Part shown: positions 43,526 to 53,378 of the stretch, piece by piece
Numbering within the stretch: position 1 is the first letter of the stretch
Layout: each line of letters begins with the position of its first letter
Source of the DNA: Elephas maximus indicus
Lineage: Eukaryota; Chordata; Mammalia; Proboscidea; Elephantidae
DNA: 64,000 bases
Direction: 5' to 3'
NCBI RefSeq assembly: GCF_024166365.1
Contig: NC_064821.1
Coordinates: forward strand, 51,983,093 to 52,047,092
Made by a program: the position numbers and the translations under genes
The notes under the pieces: model-generated
Told to the model about the DNA's origin: nothing
Databases searched by the model: none
What the model saw: the letters and a program-made list of their open reading frames with translations, nothing else

Positions 43526-45291
43526 GGGGATGACATGCTATGTTATGTCTTTGAGAGCTGGCATTGACCACAGTGTGGACGACAGATTAGAGGGCCAGAG
43601 CCTGAAAGCCAGAAGGCCATTTGGGAGGCCACTGGAGCATTGCGGTTGAGAGATGGCTGAGCCCAGAGCCAGGGTGGGGCTGTGGAGCAGGAGGAGAGGG
43701 ACCAAGTGACCCAGACTGTGGCACATCCCCACTGCTGCTGAGTTTTAGCAGAGTTCCCAGTGGCAGCTACAAATATGGTGAGTGCCGAGATCAATCCCCC
43801 ATCCTGAAGAGTGAGTCCTGGGCCACCTGTGCAGGCCATGCTAAAGGATAGAAAATGGTTCAGGCAGAACTTGTCATTGCCCACCTCCAGCCTTTACAAA
43901 CAAGACAACCAGTTTGGAGACACCAAGACAAAGGGTTTTGGGGAAGTAGCCACCATTGTGCAGACCGCCCCTTGCTGCCCCTCATGGTGGTAGAGGGGTG
44001 CTTCCCCTTACCTGGGGTCAAGGAGGAGGGGCTACAAGGGACCACTGGGAGAGCTTATGTATAACTGGGAGTTTAGGGACCACGAGACTGATGGGAGATT
44101 CCCGTCTGCTTTGTTGACTGCTGAGTCCCCAGCACCAGGACATGACTGGCACACAGTAGGTGAGTGATAAAGATTTGTGGCCTGTGTTAGAGCCTGTGGC
44201 TAGGTGGGCCTGAAGTGGCAGAGCTGGAGCGAGACAGGTACACGGCGTGAGCTATGCTGCTACAGGTGCAGTGCAAAGGGCTGGCCACTGTGGGCTCTAT
44301 GGAGGAAGTCAGCCTTGGGCCACCTCGAAAGAGACTCTAACCAAAAGGGCTTCCTGTTGGTGGTGGCCTCATCAGGAGAAGCCAATAGGACCATTATTAG
44401 ATGGAGGAGCTGAAGGGCATGTGGTAAGTTGTGGGCAGCAGGAGGCTCAGGCATTGCAGGTACGGGTGAGCCATGGTCCGAGGAATCAGCTGGAAGAGCT
44501 CCAAAAAACCTGCAAAAGTGCTCCCAGAGAGAAGGATCCAGAAACTGCCTTCCAAGGGCCCCAATGTGAGGTAGACGACAACTGTAGTGCCAGGAAACGC
44601 TGTTTCCCCTAAACCTTTTCCCCTGGGCTTGGCCTGGATCAGTCATATCTGGCAGAGTCAAAAGAGACATCACCATGTCCTTCTCCCCCAGGGTAGGCTT
44701 CCAGCCTGGGCCATCTGGGTGGAGAAGGGGAGAAGCTCCACACTGGATAGGAGAAGATCAGAGCTGTAATTATTTCCCAGGGCAGGACTGAATTCTATGA
44801 TCTGAGCCAAACCGCAGGATGGTTCTGTGCTTCAGAGGGGCTGGAATAACTCTAGGACCTGCCCAAGATTTCATGAGAGGCTGGGAAAGGATGGGTGTCC
44901 CAAGCAAGCTTCACAGGGAGTGTGGCTTCCTCCCTACACCCTATGCCGGTTATCTGTCTGTTCTCAGCTCCACTTCCTGCCACCCACCCTGCGCTGCCCT
45001 TTATTAAGGTGGGCTGACACCTACAAACTACATTTCCCAGGTTCCCTTGCCAAATGGGTCCTGTCTTAGGTTTGGCCAACGGGAGGTAGGAGACTGGGGG
45101 GCGGGAGGAAGGCAGAAGCCAGGATTGTATGTCTCCTCCTTGGTTCCATATTCCTCCAGGTGCCCTGGTTCCTGGCCCTGGTTACACAGCCTCCAGCCCC
45201 AGAGGTGATGTTGGCTTCTTGCAGTGGCTAATCTCAGGGTTATCTTTCCTCCTCCTGATTGTTCTTTTACTTCTTCTAACATCATTGCTCA
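43526..45291. other. Intergenic, largely unrecognised
   Basis: Apart from L2-like stretches near 43550-43640 and 44130-44180, nothing was recognised. Open frames here have no family resemblance. Confidence 0.4.
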
Positions 45292-45612
45292 GTAGTCGTC
45301 TGTCACGTTGTCGTACTGTGGTGGCTTGCATGTTGCTATGATGCTGGAAGTTATGCCACTGGTACTTCAAACACCAGCAGGGTCACCCATGGTGGATAGT
45401 TTTCAGCACAGCTTCCAGATTAACACAGACTAGGAAGAAAGGCCAGGCCACCTATTTATGAAAATCAGCTAATGAAAACTCTATGGATCACAACAGAATA
45501 TTGTCAGATATAGTGCTGGAAAATGAGCCCCCTCGGTTGGGAGGCACTCAAAGCACACAGTGGCTGCAACAATAATCGTAAAGGTGGAGCAGGACTGGGC
45601 AACATTCTTGAC
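45292..45612 (+). mobile_element. Internally deleted, non-autonomous RTE
   Basis: Begins with RTE 5'-UTR-like text ('gtactgtggtggcttgcatg', 'accagcagggtcacccatgg', 'atagtgctggaaaatgagcc'). It then jumps directly to the 3' part at cacagtggctgcaacaat, an 18-mer identical to one in the RTE at 38269-38286. It ends 'gcaggactgggcaacattct'. The whole coding region is absent. Confidence 0.75.
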
Positions 45613-46539
45613 TGACACCCACCCCGTGGAGCCCAGCTCTTGCAGAGTTCACTGTTACTACATTTGGGAGTCGTGGTGGGAGGTGGGATCCTAGGAGGAT
45701 TCCTATGCTTGGGTGGTGATGGGGCCATTTGCTGGGATGGGGAAGTTGGCATAAGGAACTGGTTGGAGGGACTGAGCCAGCTGGACCAATTGGGTTTGAG
45801 GTGCCAGGGGGACATCCAAGGAGAACCATACGCTCTTCCACTGGGGGCCACCTCTACTCCTAAACTTTGGCTTGCTCTTCTGGACCTGAGAAATCTTAAA
45901 ATTGTTCCCAGGTGAGGCTTGCAAGGAAGTCTTTGTGCTTGTTTTGGTGGCTGACCTTCTCTGTAGACTTAGGTTGTAGACAGCGCTAGCTGCACCCTCA
46001 GCACGGCCCGTGTCTCAGAAATACATGGGAACCAGGTGATTTCCCAGCCTCCTGACCAGGGGGTGGGATTTTCCATCCTCCGAGAAGGTCATGTCCCAGT
46101 TCCTCACTCAGTGCCTGGAAGTACCGTCCTTGCTGTCTTCATCATGGGGACTGGTGGCCCAGAGCAGGGTGCCCTACACCTCTTGGGGCAGCCCAGGGCA
46201 GAGGGACAGGGAAATAGGGCAGCATCTCACTCTCAAGATGCTCTGTGTGCCAGGGCAAGGACTCCCCCATATGCCTGGACTGGGAGAATATGTTTTGGCT
46301 CTGCAGGGTGGCCCTAGTGGTAGGGCTGGCACCTGAACGAAGCAGCAGGTGGCAGCTAGGGTGGGTGTTCAGCCATGAAGTGAGTTCTAGGGAAGCCACT
46401 TCTGTGGCCCCCACAGCTTCCTGGATGACTTTCTGTCCCAGCCTCTGTTTACCTGCCAGCCACCTGGATGGAAACTCAAAAGGTGTGCAGAGTGGGGTCT
46501 GGCTTACTCTGAGAAGGGCCTGATGAATGTTTAAGGATA
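45613..46539. other. Intergenic, no recognised feature
   Basis: Unique-looking sequence. Confidence 0.4.
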
Positions 46540-46660
46540 AATGAACAAATGGATAATGGTAATAACAACTAATACTTATACAGTGTTTAAGCCACATATA
46601 TGCTTACAAACACACACACCCATACACATACACACATTGTATTGTCTGTATTATATATCT
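46540..46660 (-). repeat. MIR-like scrap and CA-rich tract
   Basis: 'taatacttatacagtgttta' resembles reversed MIR. A CA-rich tract occupies 46608-46636. Confidence 0.5.
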
Positions 46661-46663
46661 TTA

Positions 46664-46868
46664 GGTCCCTGGGTGGCACAGTTTGTGTTACGCTACTAAC
46701 CTAAAGGTTGGCAATTTGAACCCACCCAGTAGTACAGCTGAAGAAAGGCCTGGGTGATCTGCATCCACAAAGATTACAGCCAAGAAAACTCTACGGAGCA
46801 GTTCTACACTCTAAACGTGGGGTATCTATGAGCCGAATTGACTTGAGGGCAACCCCTTTGTTTGTTTT
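46664..46868 (+). mobile_element. AfroSINE
   Basis: Sense copy of the longer subtype, 'ggtccctgggtggcacagtt' to the tail near 'gagggcaacccctttg'. Confidence 0.9.
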
Positions 46869-47448
46869 AGCTCTTTTAACCCTCAGAACAGCAGAAATTC
46901 AGAGACCCAGGTGGTCTGGCTCTAGAGTCTGAAGAGTGAATGGTCTACAACTCCTTTGGTTCCCCCAGAGCGTGTCAGCATCGTGGAATGTTTCCAAATT
47001 CCATGTCCCACTCCCAGGGAGTGGGTGGCCTGTGGAAAGGGTAAGTGGAGGCAGGGCAGGTTGAGAGACACAGCCTCAGGGCCACCACAAACCTGGTGGG
47101 AGCCTGTCTCCAGTGAAGGTCTCCCATCCCGCACTGGGAAGGGTGACTTGAAGGGGAGGGAGCTCTAGAAGGACGTTGAGGGGTCACTGACGGCTGGGAG
47201 TAGGACTGTGGGTATCGACCCAGTGCTGGGTTGGCAGGCTTGGGTCAGGCTCAGCCTTGTTAGGGGTAAAAGTCGGGTCTGGGTGTCCAGCTGCCGGCTG
47301 CGAGGAGGGGCGAACGTCATGGGAGGACGAGGAGGAGGTGTGTCCGAGGCGAAGGGTGGGGGGTGGCCCCGCCCCTGGCCTCCCCCATCTCCCTAGGCTG
47401 GCAGCCGGCGCCTGCTTTCGCTTTCAGTCGGAGGCGAAGGAGCTCAGC

Positions 47449-47535
47449 GCGCAGAGCGGAGCCTGGAGAGACGTGCAAGGCCAACGGGCACCGCCAGACG
47501 CCGCCGCTCCCCGCCGCGCCGCCGACGCCCGTATC
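47449..47535 (+). other. TNFRSF1B: TNFRSF1B 5' UTR (start approximate)
   Basis: The region between the inferred mRNA start and the ATG is rich in gcc and cgc. No upstream ATG was seen. The start is placed by similarity to the human mRNA and may be off by tens of bases. Confidence 0.6.
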
Positions 47536-47608
47536 ATGGTGCCCGCGGGCCTCTGGGCCGCGCTGGCTGTCGGACTGCAGCTCTGGGTCGCGGTGCCGGC
47601 CCAAGCGG
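47536..47608 (+). CDS. TNFRSF1B: TNFRSF1B exon 1, signal peptide
   Basis: TNFR2 binds TNF and lymphotoxin-alpha at the cell surface. This exon gives only the signal peptide: [20 protein letters not shown] followed by PAQAG. Human TNFR2 begins [20 protein letters not shown] and also has a PAQ shortly before its first Cys-rich domain. The start codon context is atcATGG. I end the exon at G|GTGTCT (47608/47609), which leaves phase 1 and lies just past the PAQ, close to where human exon 1 ends; that donor is weak. A much better donor, GAG|GTGAGA at 47688/47689, stays open in the same frame and would add 27 codons in phase 0. Exon 2 is not in the window. Confidence 0.8.
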
Positions 47609-47900
47609 GTGTCTCACGCGGTCCTGTGGGGACCCATGGGCAGCCCCCAGATGCTCCATCAGCGCTTTCCCGCGGCGCCTTGACAGAGGTGAGAGGTTTC
47701 AGGGGTCCTGAAATCGCTCCGGGCGGAATTCTGGTCCCCATAAGCCCCGCGGCGAAGGGGTGCATCCCGGGGCAGGGGCTCCGCATCCACCCACCAGAGC
47801 CTAGACCAGGGCGTTTGGGGCCGGCTAGCTGGCCCCGGCGAGATCCCCGCTAGACCTTGGACCCTCCTTTACTCCTGCGACTACCACGACCATGCCATCC

Positions 47901-49189
47901 CACCGGCAGGGTCGTTGTCGGGGTGCTACCCCCACGGCCAGGTCCTGGCACCCTCTTCAGAAGACTTCCTCTCCTCTGGGCTATGGTTTTCCTCTTTGTT
48001 AGAAACACCAGGGCTGCCCGGCTGAGCAAAAGGGCCAGGTGTGCAGTCAGTGCCTAATAAGGGCATAGTGGGACTGAGGGCTCTCTCCCCTCCATTGCCC
48101 AGATCCCTTCCCAGGGACCATTTCAGAGCCTGTTCTTTGTGGGCTCTGGGGGTGAGAGGAAGGCAACAGTGTCTTCCAGCCTCCCAGGCTGAGATCCTGG
48201 AAGGGCCTGTGTTGGAGCTGTGGGGACAGAGGAGGTGAGGGGGACCTTCTGGGCTAGTTATCAAGGCGGAGGTGGCCTCCAAGGGACCCCAGAGCTGTTA
48301 TTCAAAACTAACATCACCCACCACAGTAGTGCTCTGAGTGGCAACGGAGAATCTACAGAGATTCAATGTCCTTTCCTTGTTTGGCTGTCACCATGGTTTG
48401 GTAACGTAGGGTAACTCCATTTTACAGAGAAGGAAAACCGAAACTTAAAGGACCCCTTGTGTTTTATGGAAGGGCGCGGGTCACTCTTCTGGCCAGGGAG
48501 GAGGTGTGCGTGCAACCCCTGGCTCGTGATCCTGCCTAGAAGGAACTGGATGTCTCGATGGGGAGGAAGGTGGGGAGGTGGTGTTGGCTTCTGTGGCGAC
48601 ATGTGAAGGGGACTTGCTGATGCAAAACCAAAGACATCTTTAGAGTCCAGTTTTTGAGAGTGGAAGATGGGGGCTGTTGGACTGGAATTGACTCATCCAC
48701 AGTGGGTGTTGGAGGGGGCTCCTGGGGGCAGTCCCAGAGCTTGTCCTGAAGGCAGGGGAGGTTCTGGGTGAACTTTGGGCCAGGAGAGTGCCAGCTCTGA
48801 GAGTAGATAGGATTGCTGGCAGCTGTGGTCTCCAGCAGCTTGGCAGGGTCTTGCCATAGACTTGGGTCTCTGATGGGGGCTTCCTGCTGCTAATTTGGGC
48901 TTTCTGGGGTGACTTCAGGGGTATGTGAGCCTCAGGGGGCAGGAGGCACGGGGCTTCTCTGCAGGATACCTGGCCAAAGTCCTGGAGTTGTTTGAGCGGT
49001 GTTTCTCTAGTGTGGCTCACACCCTTCCCCTCCTGAACAGCAGCCCCCTCATCAGGTCAGAGCCCCCCCTACCCCAAGCCCCTGCCAATTGCCATAGGCC
49101 TTCTGCCCCTGCTCCCAGTGACCCCTCCTGGGCAGCACTGCTGGAACCACCCTCCTCAAGCCTGGACTGCCTTCTTCCCACTTGGGAAG
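47901..49189. other. Intron 1, no clear repeat
   Basis: A weak antisense MIR core is near 48415-48450. Nothing else recognised. Confidence 0.4.
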
Positions 49190-49840
49190 CCTCCCGTGGC
49201 TCCCAATGGCTGAGACAGAAACTTCCTCAGGTATCCCAGGTGCCACTGAGGTGCTGGATCCTTTCTCCCACCTCTTGTACACGGACCTCACACCCTGAGA
49301 GAAGGATGACTGGATGGTCGTCATGTCTGCCTACTCTGCCTTTGCCATGCCGGCCCCTCTCTGGAGTATGCCCCTCATCCCCATTTTGTGTTGACACCCT
49401 CTTTCAAGGCCTTTCACAAATGCAACCCCTTCCAAGAAGCCTTTCCTCATTCTCCCCCTTGGATTTAATCCTTTTCTCTCCCAACTCTCAGAGCCCTTTG
49501 CCCCTCTCTAGGGCAGATTACATTCTGTTTTTTAAAGTAGGTTGTGTGTTGTCGTTGTGTGCTCTTGAGTAGATTCTGACTCATAGCGACCCTATATGAC
49601 AGAGTTGAACTGCCCCATAGGATTTCCTAGGTTGTAATCTTTTAATCTTTATGGGAGCAGATCACCAGGTCTTTTCTCCCTTGGAGCTGCTGAGTGGGTT
49701 CGAACCACTGACCTTTCAGTTAGCAGGGGAGCGCTTAACCATTGCATCACCAGGGCTCCTTATGTCTTATCTACCTCAATAGATAGAAGATTCCTTGAGG
49801 GCAGGGACCATGGGTTTCTCCTCCTCTTCATTATTATCAC
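49190..49840 (+). repeat. L2 LINE 3' region, interrupted by AfroSINE
   Basis: Sense L2 with 'aagaagcctttcctcattct' before, and 'gattccttgagggcagggac' after, the SINE at 49547-49760. Confidence 0.8.
49547..49760 (-). mobile_element. AfroSINE
   Basis: Complete antisense copy, 'gagtagattctgactcatag' to 'gcatcaccagggctcct', inside L2. Confidence 0.92.
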
Positions 49841-50085
49841 ATTAGTTCCTGTTTGTTGAACACTTACTAAGTGCCAGGCACTGTGCTGGGTACTTTACTA
49901 TAGAATCTCCCTGAAATCTCACTTACAGCACCACCTAAGAGGTGGGTGATGCTGTTGCCTTTTAGAGATGTGGAAACCGAGGCTCAGAGAGGTTAGGAGA
50001 TTTCCCAGGATCACAGAGATACGGAGTCGGGGTGGTGGGTTTGAACAAAGGTCTGCCTGCTTCCAAAGCTCTTTTCATTGTAGCC
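49841..50085 (-). repeat. MIR SINE, antisense
   Basis: 'ctaagtgccaggcactgtgc', then 'gatgtggaaaccgaggctca'. Confidence 0.85.
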
Positions 50086-50564
50086 TTCCCAGTACGCATG
50101 TCTCCACTTCTGCCCCCAGCCCAGTCCTTCGCACACAGTGGTTACTCAGTAATGTTGGGATTTTACTAAATTGAGCAGAAAGAGCCCCAAGGAGACCTAC
50201 GTTTGGCAGGTGATTCAAACTCACTTTATCATTGGGGCTTTTGCCTCTGTTAAAAACCGTATTACCAGCCTATCTGGAATGCATCATTCATTAAATTCAC
50301 TTGGCCATTCATTCATTCATTTGACAGATAAATTCCAGAAAAGCTGGCGGGATAGGTGAGTGCTTGGTGCCCTCTGCTGGGGATGGGCAGGACCCTGGCA
50401 GTCTGGCTGTCTGCTTGTTGCTAAGGAGGAGGGTAACGGGGTCTCTACTTGCTGGGCCTTAGTTTGTCTCTGGAGGGCTTGAGACTTGGGGGCCAATGTT
50501 TTGCTCCTTATTACCCAGGGAGCTGGGCCAGCTTGGGTTGGCTGAGAGGTTGGGAGCTCCCAGG

Positions 50565-50889
50565 CAGGGACGGATTATCCACAAGTGCTTACCTTGCTTA
50601 CCAGATCACCTGTAGTGAACGTCAAAGATGTGGTGAAACCCAAGGGAAATTTTTCACTACAGATGAGTCACTAAACACAAGTAAGCCCATGTTTACCTTG
50701 CTTTCTGGGTCATCTACCCCTGTCAGGGATTGTAAATTTAGAAAGAGGCTTTGATTCTGCAGGAAGGTGCTGTGGAGTTGGGAGAGAGACAGATGCCAGC
50801 CATATCTAGAAGCAGAATCTTTGATGTGGTGAAAAAACGTGAAATTGTTTGCACCGTGCTTACCTTACTTGTTGGATAATCCGTCCCTT
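50565..50889. mobile_element. Non-autonomous hAT element with perfect TSD
   Basis: The left end cagggacggattatcc (50565-50580) and right end ggataatccgtccctt (50874-50889) are inverted copies matching at 15 of 16 bases. The 8-bp ctcccagg occurs immediately outside both ends (50557-50564 and 50890-50897), the exact hAT signature. Inside are three forms of gcttaccttrctt (near 50586, 50691 and 50858). No coding capacity. The right end is shared with the element at 21413-22243. Confidence 0.92.
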
Positions 50890-50897
50890 CTCCCAGG

Positions 50898-51583
50898 TAG
50901 GCCTAGAGATGTTAGCCTTTTGAGTGGAGTTTGGCAATCTGTGGTACCTGCTGCCTGTGGGGCGCCTCTCACCTATACCTGCCCACATCCCAGAGGGGAC
51001 ATCTGTGTGCTGGCTGAGAGTGTGGCCAGGTGGTTGGGCATCCTTTACAAAGGGAAGTGGACAGGTGGCCAGGCACCCTGAGGTAGTGCCATTCATTTAT
51101 TCTCCAGACATTCGTGGACACCTACTCTAAGGCCAGTCCAGTGCCAGGGTCTGGGGACCCTGAGATGACCACAACCTAGCCCCAGCCCTCAGGATCCACA
51201 CTGCCAGGTGGCCACAAGACCTGGGCTCTGCCCCTGGCTGCCTTTGTGACCTGGGTCAAGCTGGAGAGCCTCTGTTTTCTCACCTGTGGATGCACAGAGT
51301 ACACACCACCTTGCGCTCCTCGTGGGGCCGAGTGGATGGGAAAGGCATTGGAACATATAAAACTGAGAACCTGCTTGGGACTCTTGCATCAGGAAGTGGA
51401 CCTCACTGTAGTCCTGGGACTCTCCTGGGCACTGTCCCACCCCAGGGCTGGGCAACATTTTATGGTCCTGACTGTTCAGCGCTTCTTAGAGGAGTGATCA
51501 GAGGGTTGTTCATGGCAGAAGAGGTGTTTTCTTTTTTAAATTGTTACTGTATCTATGTATACACGTACACATACATGTGTATA
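50898..51583. other. Intron 1, no clear feature
   Basis: An antisense L2-end-like stretch lies near 51090-51170. Nothing else recognised. Confidence 0.4.
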
Positions 51584-51742
51584 TGGCGTCCTGGTGGTGC
51601 AGTGGTTAAGTGCTACAGCTGCTAACCAAAAGGTTGGCAGTTTGAATCCACCAGCCACTCCTTAGAAACTCTGTGGGGCAATTCTACTCAGTCCTAGACG
51701 GTCACTATGAGTCAGAATTGACTCGATGGCAGTGGTTTTTTG
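51584..51742 (+). mobile_element. AfroSINE, short form
   Basis: Sense copy, 'gtcctggtggtgcagtggtt' to 'tgactcgatggcagtgg', lacking the middle block. Confidence 0.92.
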
Positions 51743-51748
51743 GGGGGC

Positions 51749-51786
51749 ATATATATATATATATATATTTTATATATATATATATA
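51749..51786. repeat. (AT)n microsatellite
   Basis: Alternating AT/TA with one short T interruption, directly after the SINE tail. Confidence 0.95.
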
Positions 51787-51789
51787 CAA

Positions 51790-51960
51790 CATTTTCCAAT
51801 TCAACATTTTTTTCCGGTGTACAATTTGGCAAAATTAATTACATTAATCCTGGGTGCAGCCATCATCTACCATTGGCAACTTTCCCATCACCGTAAACAT
51901 AAAGCCACCGTATCTCAAACAATAGCTGTGGGGGGAAGGACAAGTTCTCATGCCAGCTGT
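51790..51960 (-). mobile_element. Old L1 scrap, antisense
   Basis: 'ttccggtgtacaatttggca' then 'cagccatcatctaccattgg' correspond to L1M antisense 3' text. Confidence 0.55.
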
Positions 51961-51961
51961 G

Positions 51962-51963
<2 letters not shown>

Positions 51964-52010
<47 letters not shown>

Positions 52011-52027
52011 GAGAGAGAGAGAGAGAC
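51964..52027. repeat. (GT)n followed by (GA)n microsatellite
   Basis: About 23 GT units (51964-52009), then GA units to 52027. Confidence 0.97.
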
Positions 52028-52089
52028 AGTTCTGCTGTGCTCAACAAGTTCACAGTAGCCGCTTTTCTGTTCCTCAAATCTCTGTCTCC

Positions 52090-52335
52090 TCCCTCCCATA
52101 TCCGCAGGTCTCATTCCCCTACTTCCTTTTAATCAAATATATCCTTCCTGGAGCACCTGGCCTACAACAAAAGCCCACCATCAGGTACACTACCTCCCCT
52201 TGACTTTCATTGCTTTCCTATACAGCGCTCAAGACCTGTTGCATTCCTTTCGCTTTTTATTGTATCTTCCCGCTACAATGTGAACTCGGGCAGGGCAGAG
52301 ACTTGTTCACTGCTACAGACCTGTAGCCTAGATTA
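52090..52335 (+). repeat. L2 LINE 3' region
   Basis: Sense L2: 'ttgtatcttcccgctacaat' and 'gggcagggcagagacttgtt'. Confidence 0.65.
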
Positions 52336-52595
52336 GGGGTTTCCTGTCTCAGCACTGTTGACATTTTGGGCTGGATAATTCTTTTTTCTCTGTGTGTAAA
52401 CCTTTTCATGAGTTTTTATAATAGTGGTCTCAAACTGTATTTGTCCTTTTGTGATCTGGATAATTCTTGGTTCTGGGGGGCTGTTCTGTGCATCACAGGG
52501 TGGTCAGCAGCTCCTCTGACCTCTCCCCGCTATTTCCCCTTGGTTGTGACAGTCAGAAATGTCTCCAGACGTTGCCAAATGTCCCCAGGGAACAA
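52336..52595 (-). mobile_element. MER20-like element with an inserted L1 scrap
   Basis: MER20 antisense text from 'gtttcctgtctcagcactgt' to 'gttgccaaatgtccccaggg'. It is interrupted at 52384-52456; the 13-mer ctggataattctt occurs on both sides. Confidence 0.8.
52384..52456 (-). mobile_element. L1 3'-region scrap with target duplication
   Basis: A short T-run, then text matching the L1 at about 18000-18062 ('tataatagtggtct', 'tatttgtccttttg'). It sits between two copies of ctggataattct. Confidence 0.7.
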
Positions 52596-52599
52596 ACCC

Positions 52600-52760
52600 A
52601 GACCCATTCTGTGCCTGGCCCTTTGTAGGCACTCAATAAATATTAATGAACTTCAAAAAATATCCATCTGACCTTTTCAGTAATCCTGTTTTACAGATGG
52701 GGAGGCAGGAGGGTTTGCGAAGCCAGTGGCGGCAGAGCTGGGCTCTAGTTTGTCTCTTTC
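52600..52760 (-). repeat. L2/MIR end fragments
   Basis: 'gtaggcactcaataaatatt' is an L2/MIR 3' end in sense, followed by an antisense MIR-like core 'ctgttttacagatggggagg'. Orientation is mixed. Confidence 0.5.
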
Positions 52761-52885
52761 TTTGGGATATTTCTCAGGGCTCCTCCCCTGCTATACTGGG
52801 TCTGCTGAGGCTAGAGGTGCTCTCCCCAAGGTGCTCTCCCCTCTCATCCCCCTCCCTGGCTTGTGATGGGGCAGCCCACGGGCAG

Positions 52886-52919
52886 TGACTCAGGGCCGGG
52901 GGCGGGGTGGGGTTGGGGG
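52886..52919 (+). promoter_or_regulatory. AP-1 site next to GC box / G4 motif
   Basis: A consensus AP-1 site tgactca (52886-52892) is followed by four runs of four or more G separated by one or two bases (52898-52919), which include a GC box. Possible intronic enhancer; motif evidence only. Confidence 0.4.
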
Positions 52920-53109
52920 CAAGTGACTTGTCTGGAAAGCAGGCAGGGAAGGAAGTCAGGGAGTGGGCTGGGGAAAGCAGTGTTCTGGGGAGAACATAGC
53001 CAGGAGGAGATGTCATGGCTCTGGTTCCGGATCCTCCTCTGCTTGGCACAGGCAGGCAGTGTTGATGGTTTAGAGGAAGGGCCCAGGCCTCCGAAGCAGA
53101 CAGACCTCC

Positions 53110-53260
53110 ACGCAAACCCTCACAATGCTGTTTACTGGTTATGTATGTAACCTTGGCGAGTCTTTTCATCTCTGGGAGCCTCTGTTTCCTCATCTGTGAA
53201 ATGGGAATTATCTGCCCCCCCTCCACTGGCTGGTTGTTACGATTAAAAATGCTGCATGGG
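53110..53260 (+). repeat. MIR SINE
   Basis: Sense MIR with 'gtttcctcatctgtgaaatg'. Confidence 0.85.
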
Positions 53261-53261
53261 C

Positions 53262-53378
53262 CAGTGTTCCTGAACTGTACGTGTAGAAATTGTTGAGACG
53301 GCGTGGGTTTTGTTATATATACCAGTGGCATAGGTTTTGTTATCTATACCTGTACCACAACAAACAAACAAAAAATTT
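53262..53378 (+). mobile_element. L1 3' tip
   Basis: 'gaactgtacgtgtagaaatt' followed by 'ctgtaccacaacaaacaaac', the end of an old L1 in sense. Confidence 0.65.

Larger units (their letters stand above)
47260..47900 (+). promoter_or_regulatory. TNFRSF1B: TNFRSF1B CpG-island promoter region
   Basis: CpG-dense and G+C-rich compared with both sides. It holds a GC box (ccccgcccc, 47367-47375), an IRF/ISRE-like tttcgctttc (47416-47425) and a transcribed start area near 47449 that resembles the human TNFRSF1B mRNA start (gcgcagagcggagcctggag). No TATA box at the usual distance was seen. Factor binding is inferred from motifs only. Confidence 0.75.

Noticed and set aside
51964..52027. Repeat array as a CRISPR-like locus
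   Set aside because: It is a plain dinucleotide microsatellite without spacers in a mammalian genome.
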